A DNA stretch of 64,000 nucleotides from Bufo bufo. Its lineage: Eukaryota > Chordata > Amphibia > Anura > Bufonidae. This document shows, one piece after another, positions 1 through 10,395 of this stretch (the first letter of the stretch is position 1; each line of letters opens with the position of its first letter). Where the stretch lies: the NCBI RefSeq assembly GCF_905171765.1, contig NC_053393.1, positions 62,031,371-62,095,370 of the forward strand, read 5' to 3'. The position numbers were made by a program, and so were the translations under genes. A model generated the notes under the pieces. The model was not told where the DNA came from. It saw nothing but the letters and a program-made list of their open reading frames with translations, and searched no databases.

Positions 1-4
1 TCAG

Positions 5-2169
5 GTGTCTGTCAAGGACATGTTTGAGCGTAAGAAGCCAATGTCACAAAGTCACCCCCTTGCCCGGTGTCTGACAGCTGGCTTGTCGGAACTCTTAGCC
101 TGCCAGCTTTTACTATACAAGCTGGTGGAGTCTGAGGCCTTCCAAAAATTTGTAGCTATTGGGACACCGCAGTGGAAGGTACCCGGCCGAACTTTCTTTG
201 CACAAAAGGCAATCCCCAACCTGTACTAGATTGTGCAAAAGGAAGTCATGGCATGTCTGGCACACAGTGTTGAGGCAAGGGTCCATCTGACCACTGATAC
301 CTGGTCTGCAAAGCACGGTCAGGGCAGGTATATCACCTACACTGCTGACGACTGCCAAGCATGTAATGCGTGGCTCTGCAGAGGAGTTGGTGACACTGCC
401 ACGACTTGCAGGCAAGCCTGCTGCCACCTCCTCTACTCCTCCTACTCCATCCTCTTCCATAACCTCCTCGGATGAGTCCTCTTCTGCTGCTGCGTCTTGC
501 TCCACATCAACGGCACCCCCTCAGCTCCCCAGGGGCTATTCCACATCCCGGATACGACAGTGTCACGCCGTTTTGGGGTTGACTTGCCTGAAAGCAGAGA
601 GTCACACCGGACCAGCACTCCTGTCCGCCCTGAACACACAGGTGGATCAGTGGCTGACTCCGCACCAACTGGAGATCGGCAAAGTGGTGTGTGACAACGG
701 AAGCAATTTGTTGGCTGCATTGAATTTGGGCAAGTTGACACATGTGCTGTGCATGGCACATGTGTTGAATCTGATTGTACAACGCTTTGTGCATAAGTAC
801 CCAGGTTTACAGGACGTCCTCAAGCATGCCAGGAAGGTGTGTGGCCATTTGAGGCGTTCCTACACGGCCATGGCGCACTTTTCAGATATCCAGCGGCGAA
901 ACAACATGCCAGTGAGGCGCTTGATTGACACGTTGGAATTCAACACTTCTAATGTTCGACCGCCTGCTCCAACAAGAAAAAGCCGTCAACGAGTATGCTA
1001 GGACAGCCTCTGTGGAGCTGGGAATTTTTTTGCCACGTTACTGGACGCTCATGTGCAATGCCTGTAGGCTCATGCGCCCTTTTGAGGAGGTGACAAACAT
1101 AGTCAGTCGCACCGAAGACACCATCAGCGACATCATCCCATTTGTTTTCTTCCTGGAGCGCGCCCTGCGAAGAGTGCTGGATCAGGCCGTAGATGAGCGT
1201 AAAGAGGAAGAGGAAGAGTTGTGGTGACCATCACCACCAGAAACAGCCTTATCAGCATCGCTTGCTGGAGCTGCGGCAACGCTGGAATAGGAGTGTGAGG
1301 AAGAGTAGGAATGTGGCTTTGAGGAGGAGGAGGAAGACCAACCACATCAGGCATCCCAGGGTGCTCGTTGTCACCTATCTGGTACCCGTGGTGTTGTACG
1401 TGGCTGGGGGGAAGAACAGACTTTCAGTGAGTTCACTGAGGACAAGAAACGGGACATGAGTAGCTCGGCATACAACCTTATGCAAATTGGGTCTTTCATG
1501 CTGTCGTGCCTGTTGAGGGACCCTCGTATAAAAAGGCTGAAGGAGAACGACCTGTACTGGGTGGCCACGCTACTAGACCCCCGGTATAAGCAGAAAGTGC
1601 CTGAAATGTTACCGAATTACTGCAAGTCGGAAAGGATGCAGCAGTTCCAAAATAAATTAAAAAGTATGCTTTACACAGCGTATAAGGGTAATGTCACAGC
1701 ACAACGGGAATCTAACAGGGGAAGAGGTGAAAGTAATCCTCCTACCACGACCACGCCGGCAAGGACAGGACGCTTTACAGACGTGATGTTGATGGAGGAC
1801 ATGCAGAGCTTTTTAAGTCCTACGCATCGCCACAGCCCTTCGGGGTCCACCCTCAGAGAACCACTCGACCGACAGGTAGCAGACTACCTCTCCTTAACTG
1901 CAGATTTCGACACTTTGAGGAGCGATGAACCCCTTGACTACTGGGTGTGCAGGCTTGACCTGTGGCCTGAGCTATCCCAATTTGCGATAGAACTTCTGGC
2001 CTGCCCCGCTTCAAGTGTCCTGTCAGAAAGGACCTTCAGTGCAGCAGGAGGTATTGTCACTGAGAAGAGAAGTCACCTTGGTCAAAAAAGTCTAGATTAT
2101 CTCACCTTTATTAAGATGAATGAGGCATGGATCCCGAAGGGACTGACAGTGGGCGATACATTTGACTAA
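5..2169 (+). pseudogene. hAT (BED/RICESLEEPER-like) transposase, broken
   Basis: This was a hAT transposase, which cuts and pastes its own element through a DDE active site. The pieces lie in order but in different frames. 5-475 (one frame, stop TAG at 227-229) contains the first catalytic Asp in HLTTDTWSA. 366-1001 is a Ser/Thr/Pro-rich linker followed by VVCDNGSNLLAAL, with the second Asp, and CMAHVLNLIVQRF. 925-1227 continues through LMRPFEEVTNIVSRT into an acidic patch. 1456-2169 is the C-terminal domain, with the catalytic Glu in SSVLSERTFSAAGG and the dimerisation segment QKSLDYLTFIKMNEAWIPKG. All three acidic catalytic residues survive, but the stop and several frameshifts rule out a working protein. 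Copy E reads serine (LYSIV) where this copy has the stop. It is followed by two further partial copies in the window. Confidence 0.88.
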
Positions 2170-2897
2170 TAAAAGCCTGGTGATGAGATGAGCTGCCTTG
2201 GGCTAAAAATGGTCCACATGCTGCTGTATTTTATCTCTGCATGCCGGATGACCTGCGTGACTTATCTGCCACCAACTAGGGTTCAAGCCAAAATGTTTTA
2301 GTGCACTTTCTGATGGAAAACATCAATTTTTCTGGCTGCAGCGGCTGCAACAATACCAAATTTTTCAGGCATGTGTACATGCCTAATTTTTCTGGCCTCT
2401 GGTGCTGCACTGTGGCTGCAAAAAAAAAAAAAAAAAGGCATATACATGTGTCAATTCCCCTTCGTGATCGTTACCTTGTTGTGGTGAAGGGGCTTGCGTA
2501 TCACAATGAAGCGACCACTTCTAGGAGTGTGTTGGCAATGGCAATGTTGGCACACCCCAGATTAAATAAGGTCGTTGCTTCATTGTGAACAGACCAAAAG
2601 CGATCAGCTGGATAATTTTGCATAGAAAAAACATTAATTTTCTTTGTGATCATCTAAGGTGATCATTAAAGCCTACTAGGCCAACAATGGGCCCACACTG
2701 CAGAATCATTGTTTTCTGGGTCACTTAACTGTCACTGAACTACCTCAGTCAGCACGACCATAGACTTTGAAAAACCCCATCGCCTGCAATCTCCCAAACG
2801 TGCGCACGAGCACAGTCATCACTACACCAAGATTGACGCATAGAGGAATAAAATTTATGTCATGAGTGTGTCAACTATTGACAACTCTTTGTGTTGT
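2170..2897 (+). other. 3' noncoding part of hAT-1 copy A
   Basis: No coding sequence is seen. The stretch has a poly-A run near 2421 and motifs shared with inverted copy C around 9100-9290 (for example the segment reading accaactagggttcaagc near 2270). It is therefore part of the element and not host sequence. Confidence 0.6.
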
Positions 2898-3300
2898 CTA
2901 AAATCTATTCCATACACGTCCCCTGATAGGAATAGTACTACTTAACACACCACTCATATCTGGTGGCACAGTTCATTGCACGGCGCACGCGCAGTGCCCC
3001 AAATTGGAAGTAGGAGGACCAACCAAGCATCTTTTTCCATCTCCCGGTTCCTAAAATCTATTCCATACACGTCCCCTGATAGCGGACGTAACAGGGATTA
3101 AACTGATAGGAATAGTACTACTTAAACACACCACTCATATTGGGATTGCACAGTACATTACACGGCGCACGCGCAGGGCCCCAAATTGGAAGTAAGAGGA
3201 CCGACCAGGCATCTATTTCCATCTCCCGGTTCCTAAAATCTATTCCATACACCGGTCCCTGATAGGGGACAAAACAGAGATTAAACTGTTAAGAACAGAT
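2898..3300 (-). repeat. Tandem units of ~185 bp containing U2 snRNA-like sequence
   Basis: Two full units and one partial unit follow one another. Read on the minus strand, each contains a block resembling the middle of vertebrate U2 snRNA: atcagtttaat..., then tcccctatcagg, then ggaatagattttagga, then cgggagatggaaaaagatgc. The U2-like blocks are at about 3017-3109 and 3198-3300, with a remnant at 2898-2929. The rest of each unit (actcatatctggtggcacag... ccccaaattggaagtag) is not U2. The same unit occurs in copies C (8742-9090) and E (46327-46690), always antisense to the transposase. Confidence 0.7.
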
Positions 3301-3333
3301 TTTTTTTAATAAAAAAAAAAAAGAGGACAGCCT

Positions 3334-3854
3334 CTGCGGAGCTGGGTATTTTTTGGCCGCATTACTGAACGCTCATGCACAATGGCTGTAGGCTCATGCG
3401 TCCTTTTGCGGAGGTGACAAACCTGGTCAGTCAAACCCAAGGCAACATCATCGACCTCATCCCATATGCGTTTTTTCTGGAGTGTGCCCTGCGAAGAGTG
3501 CTGGATCAGGCCGTAGATGAGCATGAAGAGGAAGAGTTGTGGTCACCATCACCACCAGAAGCAGCCTTGTTGTCGTTGATTGCTGGACCTGCAGCAACGC
3601 AGAGAGAGGAGTCTGAAGAAGAGGAGTCAGAGGAGGAAGGTGGCTTTGAGGAGGTGGAAGACCAACCACAGCAGGCGTCCCAGGGGGCTTGTTGTCACCT
3701 TTCGGGGACCCTTGGTGTTGTACGTGACTGGGTGGAGGAAGAGACCTTCAATGACGTCAGTGAGGACAAGGAACGGGACATGGCAAGCTTGGTATCCAAC
3801 CTTGTGCAAATGGGGAGTTTGGGTTGTGCAAATAGACTGTTTGCGGTGAGTTAA
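3334..3854 (+). pseudogene. Second, partial hAT-1 transposase segment downstream of the stop
   Basis: This segment repeats the middle of the transposase, starting at the same place (RTAS-ELGIF) that occurs at about 1002 in the first gene. It then runs through CRLMRPFAEVTNLVSQTQGN, FFLECALRRVLDQAVDEHEE and an acidic stretch (EESEEEESEEEGGFEEVED) to a stop at about 3854. It lacks both catalytic Asp regions and the Glu/dimerisation domain, so it cannot act alone. Equivalents lie in copies C (8137-8670) and E (46725-47021). It has diverged from the first gene (for example Gln-Gly-Asn-Ile-Ile-Asp versus Glu-Asp-Thr-Ile-Ser-Asp). It is therefore more likely a remnant of a second family member joined to the first than a recent internal duplication. 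Confidence 0.75.
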
Positions 3855-4262
3855 ACGGGGAGTTTGGTCTGTCACTGTGAAGCGGACCTAACCCTTACAC
3901 TACCTGATCGATACAACATCATACCTGATGTTTTAAAGCACGTTATTCCAAACAATTTAGGAATGTTAGGTGATTTATGCCCTTTATGGATTAAAACCTG
4001 ACTCTGCGTCAACTACGTAATTTTCCATGGGAGTTTTGCCATGGATCCCCCTCCGGCATGCCACAGTCCAGGTGTTAGTCCCCTTGAAACAACTTTTCCA
4101 TCACTATTGTGGCCAGAAAGGGTCCCTGTGGGTTTTAAAATTCGCCTGCCTATTGAAGTCTATGGCGGTTCGCCCGGTTTGCCGTTCGCGAACATTTGCG
4201 AAAATCCGCATTCACCGTTCGCAAACAGAAAATTTTATGTTCGCGACATCTCTAGTGAAGCA

Positions 4263-6096
4263 TACTGTTCATATGTTCATGGAAATAATGCTTACATTTA
4301 CTTGTAATCCAATATGATGCAGAGATGTCATTGGAAAAATCCATACGGTTTATCTAATTCTTAATATTCCGACCAGGTGACTGTTCCAATGAAATGATTT
4401 CTTGGCTTTCTGCATAACTTTAACACAAGCATTAGGCTTTTAAAAAGTGACTTTCTATTTTCAGGAACTATTTGAATAATAAAGATAGGATGTCAGGCTT
4501 CAACAACTATGATAAGCCCTGGTTTTGTGTCTGCATGAATAATTTATCTCTATACTGTACATGTCAACAGGCAAATCTCTTGCATCACTCTTCTTGCAGT
4601 AATCTGTCTCTAAATTGTATTCCACCGAGTTTTCAGTATAATCAGGATGTGTTAGTGCTGCAAAATAGAATTTTACAGTAGTATTTAAAACATACGTGGC
4701 AAACAATAGGCGCCTTTGTTTATCCGAGTAGACAGGCTGATCGTTTCCAAAGGGACTGCCCAGGGCTGTTGTTCTTAAACAGAGTCCTATTCCAGCTTCC
4801 ACAGAGCAGGGCTTACACTGACATCCAAAATCTTCCCGAAAATGTAATCAGAGATAGGGAGAGATACATGTGTATTATGTATAAGAAGGGACCTTTTGTC
4901 TTTTAGGTTTTCTGTAAATCCAGCTGGTAACCATTTGAAATCAGTGTTCTAACGCTTCATAAGAAATGGAAAAAAGCCATAGAGCAAGACCAATGTGTTA
5001 TGCAGATTAAAAATACTTATATGTATCATACAGTATTATCATATACAGTATATTGCTTCTTGTTGGCACCATGGTGGATGTTGTACTGTACTTCCAGACT
5101 ACAGGGGCCAGAACAGGAATGGGTTAACTGGGAGATTATGGGAAACCCAATCTGTAACTGGCCTGACAGAGGTCTGGTGGCCTCACCTTTTTTGGCTTAT
5201 TGCATTTTGAATAAAAATTTAAAAAAATAGATAAAGCACTGGGTTACAGCTGGCAACAAAGCAACTACTGGTTCTGGCATAAGATGGTGTCATCACCTTA
5301 TATTAATAAAATAAGTAAAGCTTTGTCCCACTGCCACCCAAAAGAGTGAATATTTTTGTGGGTTTTTTGTATCATTTGGGTTATTGATCTGTCTAGTTAA
5401 AGGGAACACTTTTTGTTCGGTATAGTGTCCCCAAAAGGCACCCATTGGCGTGTAAGTTAGTATAAACTTTGGGCTCCATTGACCCAATAATCGCAATTGG
5501 GTCATGGAGAACAAAGTCAATCAAAGTGAAATCCCCCCCTTATTTGGCTTTTAAATGCCACAGTGATATGTCATATGATGATATTTTTAAGATTCCCAAA
5601 TCTACACCTTTGGTGCTAAGTGGCGTTTTTTGTAGTATTGTGATGCAGGTTGTGCATCAGCTATTTTTCAGATCAGAAGACAGATGAGATGAAGAAAGAT
5701 GATCACATGACCCAGGCGGTGTGTGTATGTGCATTGGTAGGCATTTGATGCCAAAAAGCAAACATTTGGCCCATTTAAAAAAAAAACTACAGTGCAGTTT
5801 GTTTTTAAAGAGGCTGTTTGTTACCACCAGCATAGTCATATATGGTACGTCTGTCACATAGGGTAGGGAACAGTGCAGCCCCACCATTGTCCCTACCTAC
5901 TAGTAAAATCTACCATAAACAGAGGCCCACAACTTTGCAACAGTCCCTAACTTGACTATGTGTATGGTTCCAACCTAGAGGGGTAAAGAGTAGTTAGTCA
6001 GAAAAAGGTCAGAACCAGATAGGCAAAACCAGGTCCAGATCAGAATCCAAAAGCTAAGTCAAAAACAAGCAAGATTAAAAACCAGATATAAACATA
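4263..6096. other. No gene seen; probable old unique/decayed sequence
   Basis: AT-rich sequence with only short open frames and no family I recognise. A possible T2-type end (ttaaagggaacac) lies at about 5398, but I could not find its partner. Confidence 0.4.
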
Positions 6097-6417
6097 AGGG
6101 CACATTTATTAAGACCGGCATTTTAGATGTTGGTCTTAATAAGCCCCTGCACTGGCAGTGGATGACCGTAGTTATGTAGATCCACCACCACTTCTAAATG
6201 TAAGATAGCTTCCTAGCTGTCTTACATTTAGACCATTTTCTATGCCTAAACCAGGTGTAGAAAATGATGAATGAGACCCTTCTCACGCCACTCCCCCTTT
6301 TTTAGACCTGACGTGAGCAGGGAGAAGTCACAGGTTGTGGAGCAAAGGATCTTTGCGCCACAATCTGCTCCAGAAATACGGCTAATTTAGGCATATTTCT
6401 GTTTAATAAATGACCCC
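6097..6417. mobile_element. MITE with gggcacatttattaa-type TIRs
   Basis: The left end agggcacatttattaa and the right end ttaataaatgaccccc are inverted complements of one another. A 4-bp match (cata at 6093-6096 and 6418-6421) could be the target duplication. The interior is noncoding. The superfamily is not assigned. Confidence 0.55.
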
Positions 6418-6790
6418 CATAGTGTCAAATAACAGGCACAGTCAATACCAGGTAGTAGTGTCAGAAATATTATTGGTCAGATGGCAAAGTCAAAGTCCAA
6501 GCAGATGGCAAGATCCAGGAGTTCAAAAACTTACAAATGCTAGTGTAGCAAAGAAGACCAATCACAAGTACCTGTTTCCAGCAACTGGCAGTTTAAATCC
6601 CCCACTGACTGCAAAGCTGGAACCGAGCCTAATTGCCCCAGTGTCCCTGCTCCTTGATAAGCTGACCAGCCCGACTGTCAGCGGGGTTGGTTGCAACAGA
6701 ATGACCCCGTTTGCACCACAACAGAGTTGCTGGGCTCAACGCTGGGGCATGGTTGGGGGAAGTATGTGACAATATAGAGCTTGAAATGAG
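6418..6790. repeat. Dispersed LTR-like repeat fragment
   Basis: A noncoding stretch that shares its style and short phrases (lists of aggtc/aagtcaaagtccaag words, then a GC-rich block ending ggcatggt) with 11483-12568, 54690-55375 and 57290-57600. I infer a common dispersed family, perhaps solo LTRs. I did not align the copies base by base. Confidence 0.35.
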
Positions 6791-7287
6791 TTACTTAGGA
6801 GACCTCAGAATGTCAAACAACTTTTCATGGGATTTAGAGCACTTTTGATTCAGATTTTAATGATTAAAAACCAAAATGAAACACCTGAATAATTCTGTCA
6901 AATTGAATCGGAACTGAACTTCAAGAAATTAGGTCTTCACTATTGGCCATAAAACTTGTATAAACAATAGCAAATCCTCCCGAACCACTGATACTCATAT
7001 ACTATCTGTTCTTCTCAGTGGAAAGAGAAATAAGCCACTGTCTCCTTCAGTAAGGGTTTGTCTCCCTTAAGAACAAAACAAGTAGGCATGTTCAAATCCA
7101 GTCTGCCCTTCATTTCTACAGCAACTACTGTCCAGTCAGAATTCGTACATGGCCATACACATAAATAAAGACAAGTGGTTGTGGTTAACATTCATCTAAT
7201 GTGTATGGTCACCGTAAGGGGTACATACAGGGATGACTTTACATTGGATAGTGGCAAATGAGCCTACTTTTGCAGTAGGATGGTGAA
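6791..7287. other. No gene seen
   Basis: AT-rich intergenic sequence without recognisable motifs. The last 8 bases (atggtgaa, 7280-7287) are the left target copy of the next element. Confidence 0.4.
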
Positions 7288-7746
7288 TAGAGCTGAGTTT
7301 ATTTAACAATCTGAATTCATTACAAATTTTTCAAAAACTTCAGTTTCCAATTAATCTAAATTTTTTGGAAATCACAAAATGGCTGTCTTACAGGTTAGAA
7401 GACAAAAGAAAAAGCATCTTTCCCCTAAAACTACTAATTTTCGAATTGTGTTTTAATTAAAAAAATCTGACCGTATGTTATTACACAGGCAGTTTTTTTT
7501 TTTTACCACTGGCTGCTATCTGTTTACCCAAAGCTCTATTGTCACTGTCACTTAGACATTACTTATGTAGTCTTGGCATTAAAACGCTTTAAAGGCATGG
7601 GATTCAGTCCTAGGAGACCTCAGAGTGTCAAATAAGTTTTCAGGGCAAATGGAGTACTTTTTATGCAGATTAAATTTATTCAGACCAAACCGAATCCAAT
7701 GGACAATTTGATCACAAATTAATTTGGGGAAATTTGCTCAAATCTA
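7288..7746. mobile_element. Non-autonomous hAT MITE with near-perfect 8-bp TSD
   Basis: The element starts tagagctgagtttat and ends atttgctcaaatcta, related inverted ends of the 'tagagatgagcgaa' type also seen at 18988. It is flanked by atggtgaa (7280-7287) and atggtgac (7747-7754), 7 of 8 identical, the TSD length expected of hAT elements. The interior is AT-rich with no coding potential. It ends only 33 bp before hAT-1 copy C. Confidence 0.7.
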
Positions 7747-8136
7747 ATGGTGACTAAAGAACAGTTCTATACAGCTCAGTAGAGATGTCGCGAACATAAA
7801 ATTTTGCGTTCGCGAACGCGAATTTCCGCAAATGTTCGCGAACGGGCGAACCGGGCGAACCGCCATAGACTTCAATAGGCAGGTGAATTTTAAAACCCAC
7901 AGGGACTCTTTCTGGCCACAATAGTGATGGAAAAGTTGTTTCAAGGGGACTAACACCTGGACTGTGGCATGCCGGAGGGGGATCCATGGCAAAACTCCCA
8001 TGGAAAATTACGTAGTTGACGCAGAGTCGTGTTTTAATCCATAAAGGGCATAAATCACCTAACAATCCTAAATTGTTTGGAATAACGTGCTTTAAAACAT
8101 CAGGTATGATGTTGTATCGATCAGGTAGTGTAAGGG

Positions 8137-8670
8137 TTACGCCCGCTTCACAGTGACAGACCAAACTCTGACAGACCAAACTCCCCGTTTAACGCACCGC
8201 AAACAACAACTGCAAACAGTCCATTTGCACAACCGCAAACTCCCCATTTGCTCAAGGTTGGATACCAAGCTAGCCATGTCCCGTTCCTTGTCCTCACTGA
8301 CGTCATTGAAGGTCTCTTCCTCCACCCAGCCACGTACAACACGAAAGGTGACAACAAGCCCACTGGGACACTGCTGTGGTTGGTCTTTCACCTCCTCAAA
8401 GCCACCTTCCTCCTCTGACTCCTCTTCTTCAGACTCCTCTCTCTGCGTTGCCGCAGGTCCAGCAATCGACGACGACAAGGCTGCTTCTGGTGGTGATGGT
8501 GACCACAACTCTTCCTCTTCATGCTCATCTACGGCCTGTTCCAGCACTCTTCGCAGGGCACACTCCAGAAAAAACGCATATGGGATGAGGTCGATGATGT
8601 TGCCTTGGGTTTGACTGACCAGGTTTGTCACCTCCGCAAAAGGACGCATGAGCCTACAGCCATTGTGCAT
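8137..8670 (-). pseudogene. Second partial hAT-1 transposase segment (copy C)
   Basis: A 177-codon open frame equivalent to 3375-3854 in copy A, reading CRLMRPFAEVTNLVSQTQGN, then FFLECALRRVLEQAVDEHEE, then the acidic run EESEEEESEEEGGFEEVKD. It carries no DDE residues. It ends about 360 bp before the 3' TIR. The open frame is longer than in copy A because of small indels after the acidic run, where the reading drifts into repeated 'gtttgcggttg' words that are noncoding in the other copies. It is part of the conserved 3' architecture of hAT-1 and is not an independent gene. Confidence 0.72.
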
Positions 8671-8741
8671 GAACGTTCAGTAACGCGGCCAAAAAATACC
8701 CAGCTCTGCAGAGGCTGTCCTCTTTTTTTTAAATTAAAAAA

Positions 8742-9090
8742 ATCTGTTCTTACCAGTTTAATCTCTGTTTTGTCCCCTATCAGGGGCCTGTGTGGTGTAT
8801 GGAATAGATTTTAGGAACCGGGAGATGGAAAAAGATGCTTGGTCGGTCCTCTTACTTCCAATTTGGGGCACGGCGCGTGCGCCGTGCAATGTACTGTGCT
8901 ACCCGATATGAGTGGTATGTTAAGTAGTACTATTAGTATCAGTTTAATCCCTGTTACGTCCCCTATCAGGGTCCGGTGTATGGAATAGATTTTAGGAACT
9001 GGGAGATGGAAAAAGATGCTTGGTTGGTCCTCTTACTTCCAATTTGGGGCACTGCGCGTGCGCCGTGCAATGTACTGTGCTACAAGTATG
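8742..9090 (+). repeat. U2 snRNA-like tandem units in copy C
   Basis: Two units. The first U2-like block is at 8742-8850 (atctgttcttaccagtttaa, then tgtcccctatcagg, then ggaatagattttagga, then gggagatggaaaaagatgct). The second is at about 8934-9030. Between and after them runs the non-U2 half (ccaatttggggcac...gcgtgcgccgtgcaatgtac). Orientation is opposite to the transposase, as in copies A and E. Confidence 0.7.
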
Positions 9091-9299
9091 AGTGGTACAC
9101 ATGTACACATGACTGAAAAATTAGGTATTGTTGCAGCTGTAGGAAAAATTGATGTTTTCCAGGCAGAAAGTGCACTAAAACATTGCGGCTTGAACCCTAG
9201 TTGGTGGCGGAGAAGTCACGCAAGTCATCCGGCATGCAGAGATTAAATACAGCAGCGTGTGGACCATTTTTAGCCCAAGGCATCTCATCAGGCCTTTTT

Positions 9300-9687
9300 T
9301 AGTCAAATGCATCCCCCACTGTCAGTCCCTTCGGGATCCATGCCTCATTCATCTTAATAAAGGTGAGGTAATCTAGACTTTTTTGACCTAGGCGACTTCT
9401 CTTCTCAATACCTCCTGCTGCGCTGAAGGTTCTTTTCTGACAGGACACTTGAAGCGGGGCAGGCCAGAAGTTATATCGCAAATTGGGATAGCTCAGGCCA
9501 CAGGTCAAGCCTGCACACCCAGTAGTCAAGGGGTTCATCGCTCCTCAGAGTGTCGATATCTGCAGTAAAGGCGAGGTAGTCTGCTACCTGTCGGTCGAGT
9601 CATTCTCTGATTATTCTAGGGCCAAAGGAAATCGCAGCACCACGACCACGACGCCCCTGCGGGGTGGCCTGCCTCTGCCTGTCATTT
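9300..9687 (-). pseudogene. hAT-1 transposase deletion fusion: N-terminal arm joined to C-terminal domain
   Basis: The minus strand begins with the same start region as copy E, encoding a basic arm MTDRGRPPRRGRRGRG (about 9687-9640). Within about 30 codons it passes directly into the C-terminal region DRQVADYLAFTADIDTLRSD, ending with FSAAGG..KRS.LGQKSLDYLTF..MNEAWIPKG at 9300. The BED finger and the first two catalytic Asp regions are absent, and the SSVLSERTFS stretch is altered (VSCQKRTFS), so the catalytic Glu is lost as well. The product, if made, could at most keep the DNA-contacting arm and part of the dimerisation domain. I see this as an internal deletion derivative. Confidence 0.7.
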
Positions 9688-9706
9688 TTTTTTCAATTAG
9701 TTTTAC

Positions 9707-10395
9707 TATGCGTGCAAGCTACTGTGACACCAGATATGAGTGGTGGCACTGGGCAGTGGCAGTAGTGGGCACAGTACACGCTGTGGGCTTGACACACACG
9801 CTTGCAGGCAACTGCAATTATATTACAGTGAATTATTTGTATTTATTTTTTTAAATGCAAGCTACTGTGACACCAGATATGAGTGGTGCAACTGGGCACT
9901 GACAGTAGTGGGCACAGTATACGCTGTGGGCCTGACACACACGTTTGCAGGCAACTGCAATTATATTAAAGTAAAAAAAATAGTTTAGTTTTTTTTAAAT
10001 GCAAGCTACTGTGACACCAGATATGAGTGGTGCAACTGGGCACTGGCAGTGGGCACAGTACATGCTGTGGGCCTGACACACACGCTGGCAGGCAACTGCA
10101 ATTATATTACAGTGAAAAATTTGTTTTCTTTTTTTAAATGCAAGCTACTGTGACACCAGATATGAGTGGTGCAACTGGGCACTGGCAGTAGTGGGCACAG
10201 TACACGCTGTGGGCCTGACACACACGCTTGCAGGCAACTGCAATTATATTACAGTGAATTTATTATTATTCTTTTTTTAATGCAAGCTACTGTGACACCA
10301 GTTATGAGTGGGGGCACTGGCAGTAGTGGGCACAGTACACGCTGTGGGCCTGACACACACGCTGGCAGGCAACTGCAATTAGATTACAGAGAAAA
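9707..10395 (-). repeat. 5-copy tandem array, ~140-bp unit, hAT-1 leader (copy C)
   Basis: The phrase gcaagctactgtgacacc recurs at about 9715, 9858, 10001, 10140 and 10282, giving periods of 139-143 bp. Units also share gtgggcacagtacacgctgt and ggcaactgcaattatatta. The array lies between the element's 5' end and the transposase start, the same position as in copy E. Confidence 0.85.

Larger units (their letters stand above)
1..4254 (+). mobile_element. hAT-1 DNA transposon, copy A (5' end outside window)
   Basis: This is the right-hand portion of a hAT-superfamily transposon of the BED-finger class. Its first base corresponds to position 45240 of copy E, so the 5' TIR, leader array and BED finger lie upstream of the window. 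From left to right it holds a broken transposase gene (5-2169), a noncoding stretch with a poly-A run (2170-2897), U2-like tandem units (2898-3300), a second transposase-derived segment (3334-3854) and a 3' noncoding region ending in the TIR core gttcgcgacatctcta at 4254. The next 8 bp (gtgaagca) would be the target duplication, but the partner copy is not in view. Copy A is the only one of the three hAT-1 copies that keeps the transposase C-terminus in its expected place. Confidence 0.85.

Noticed and set aside
4027..4317. 96-codon frame at the end of hAT-1 copy A
   Set aside because: It lies in the 3' noncoding region and TIR. Equivalent frames in copies C and E are not preserved as one protein.
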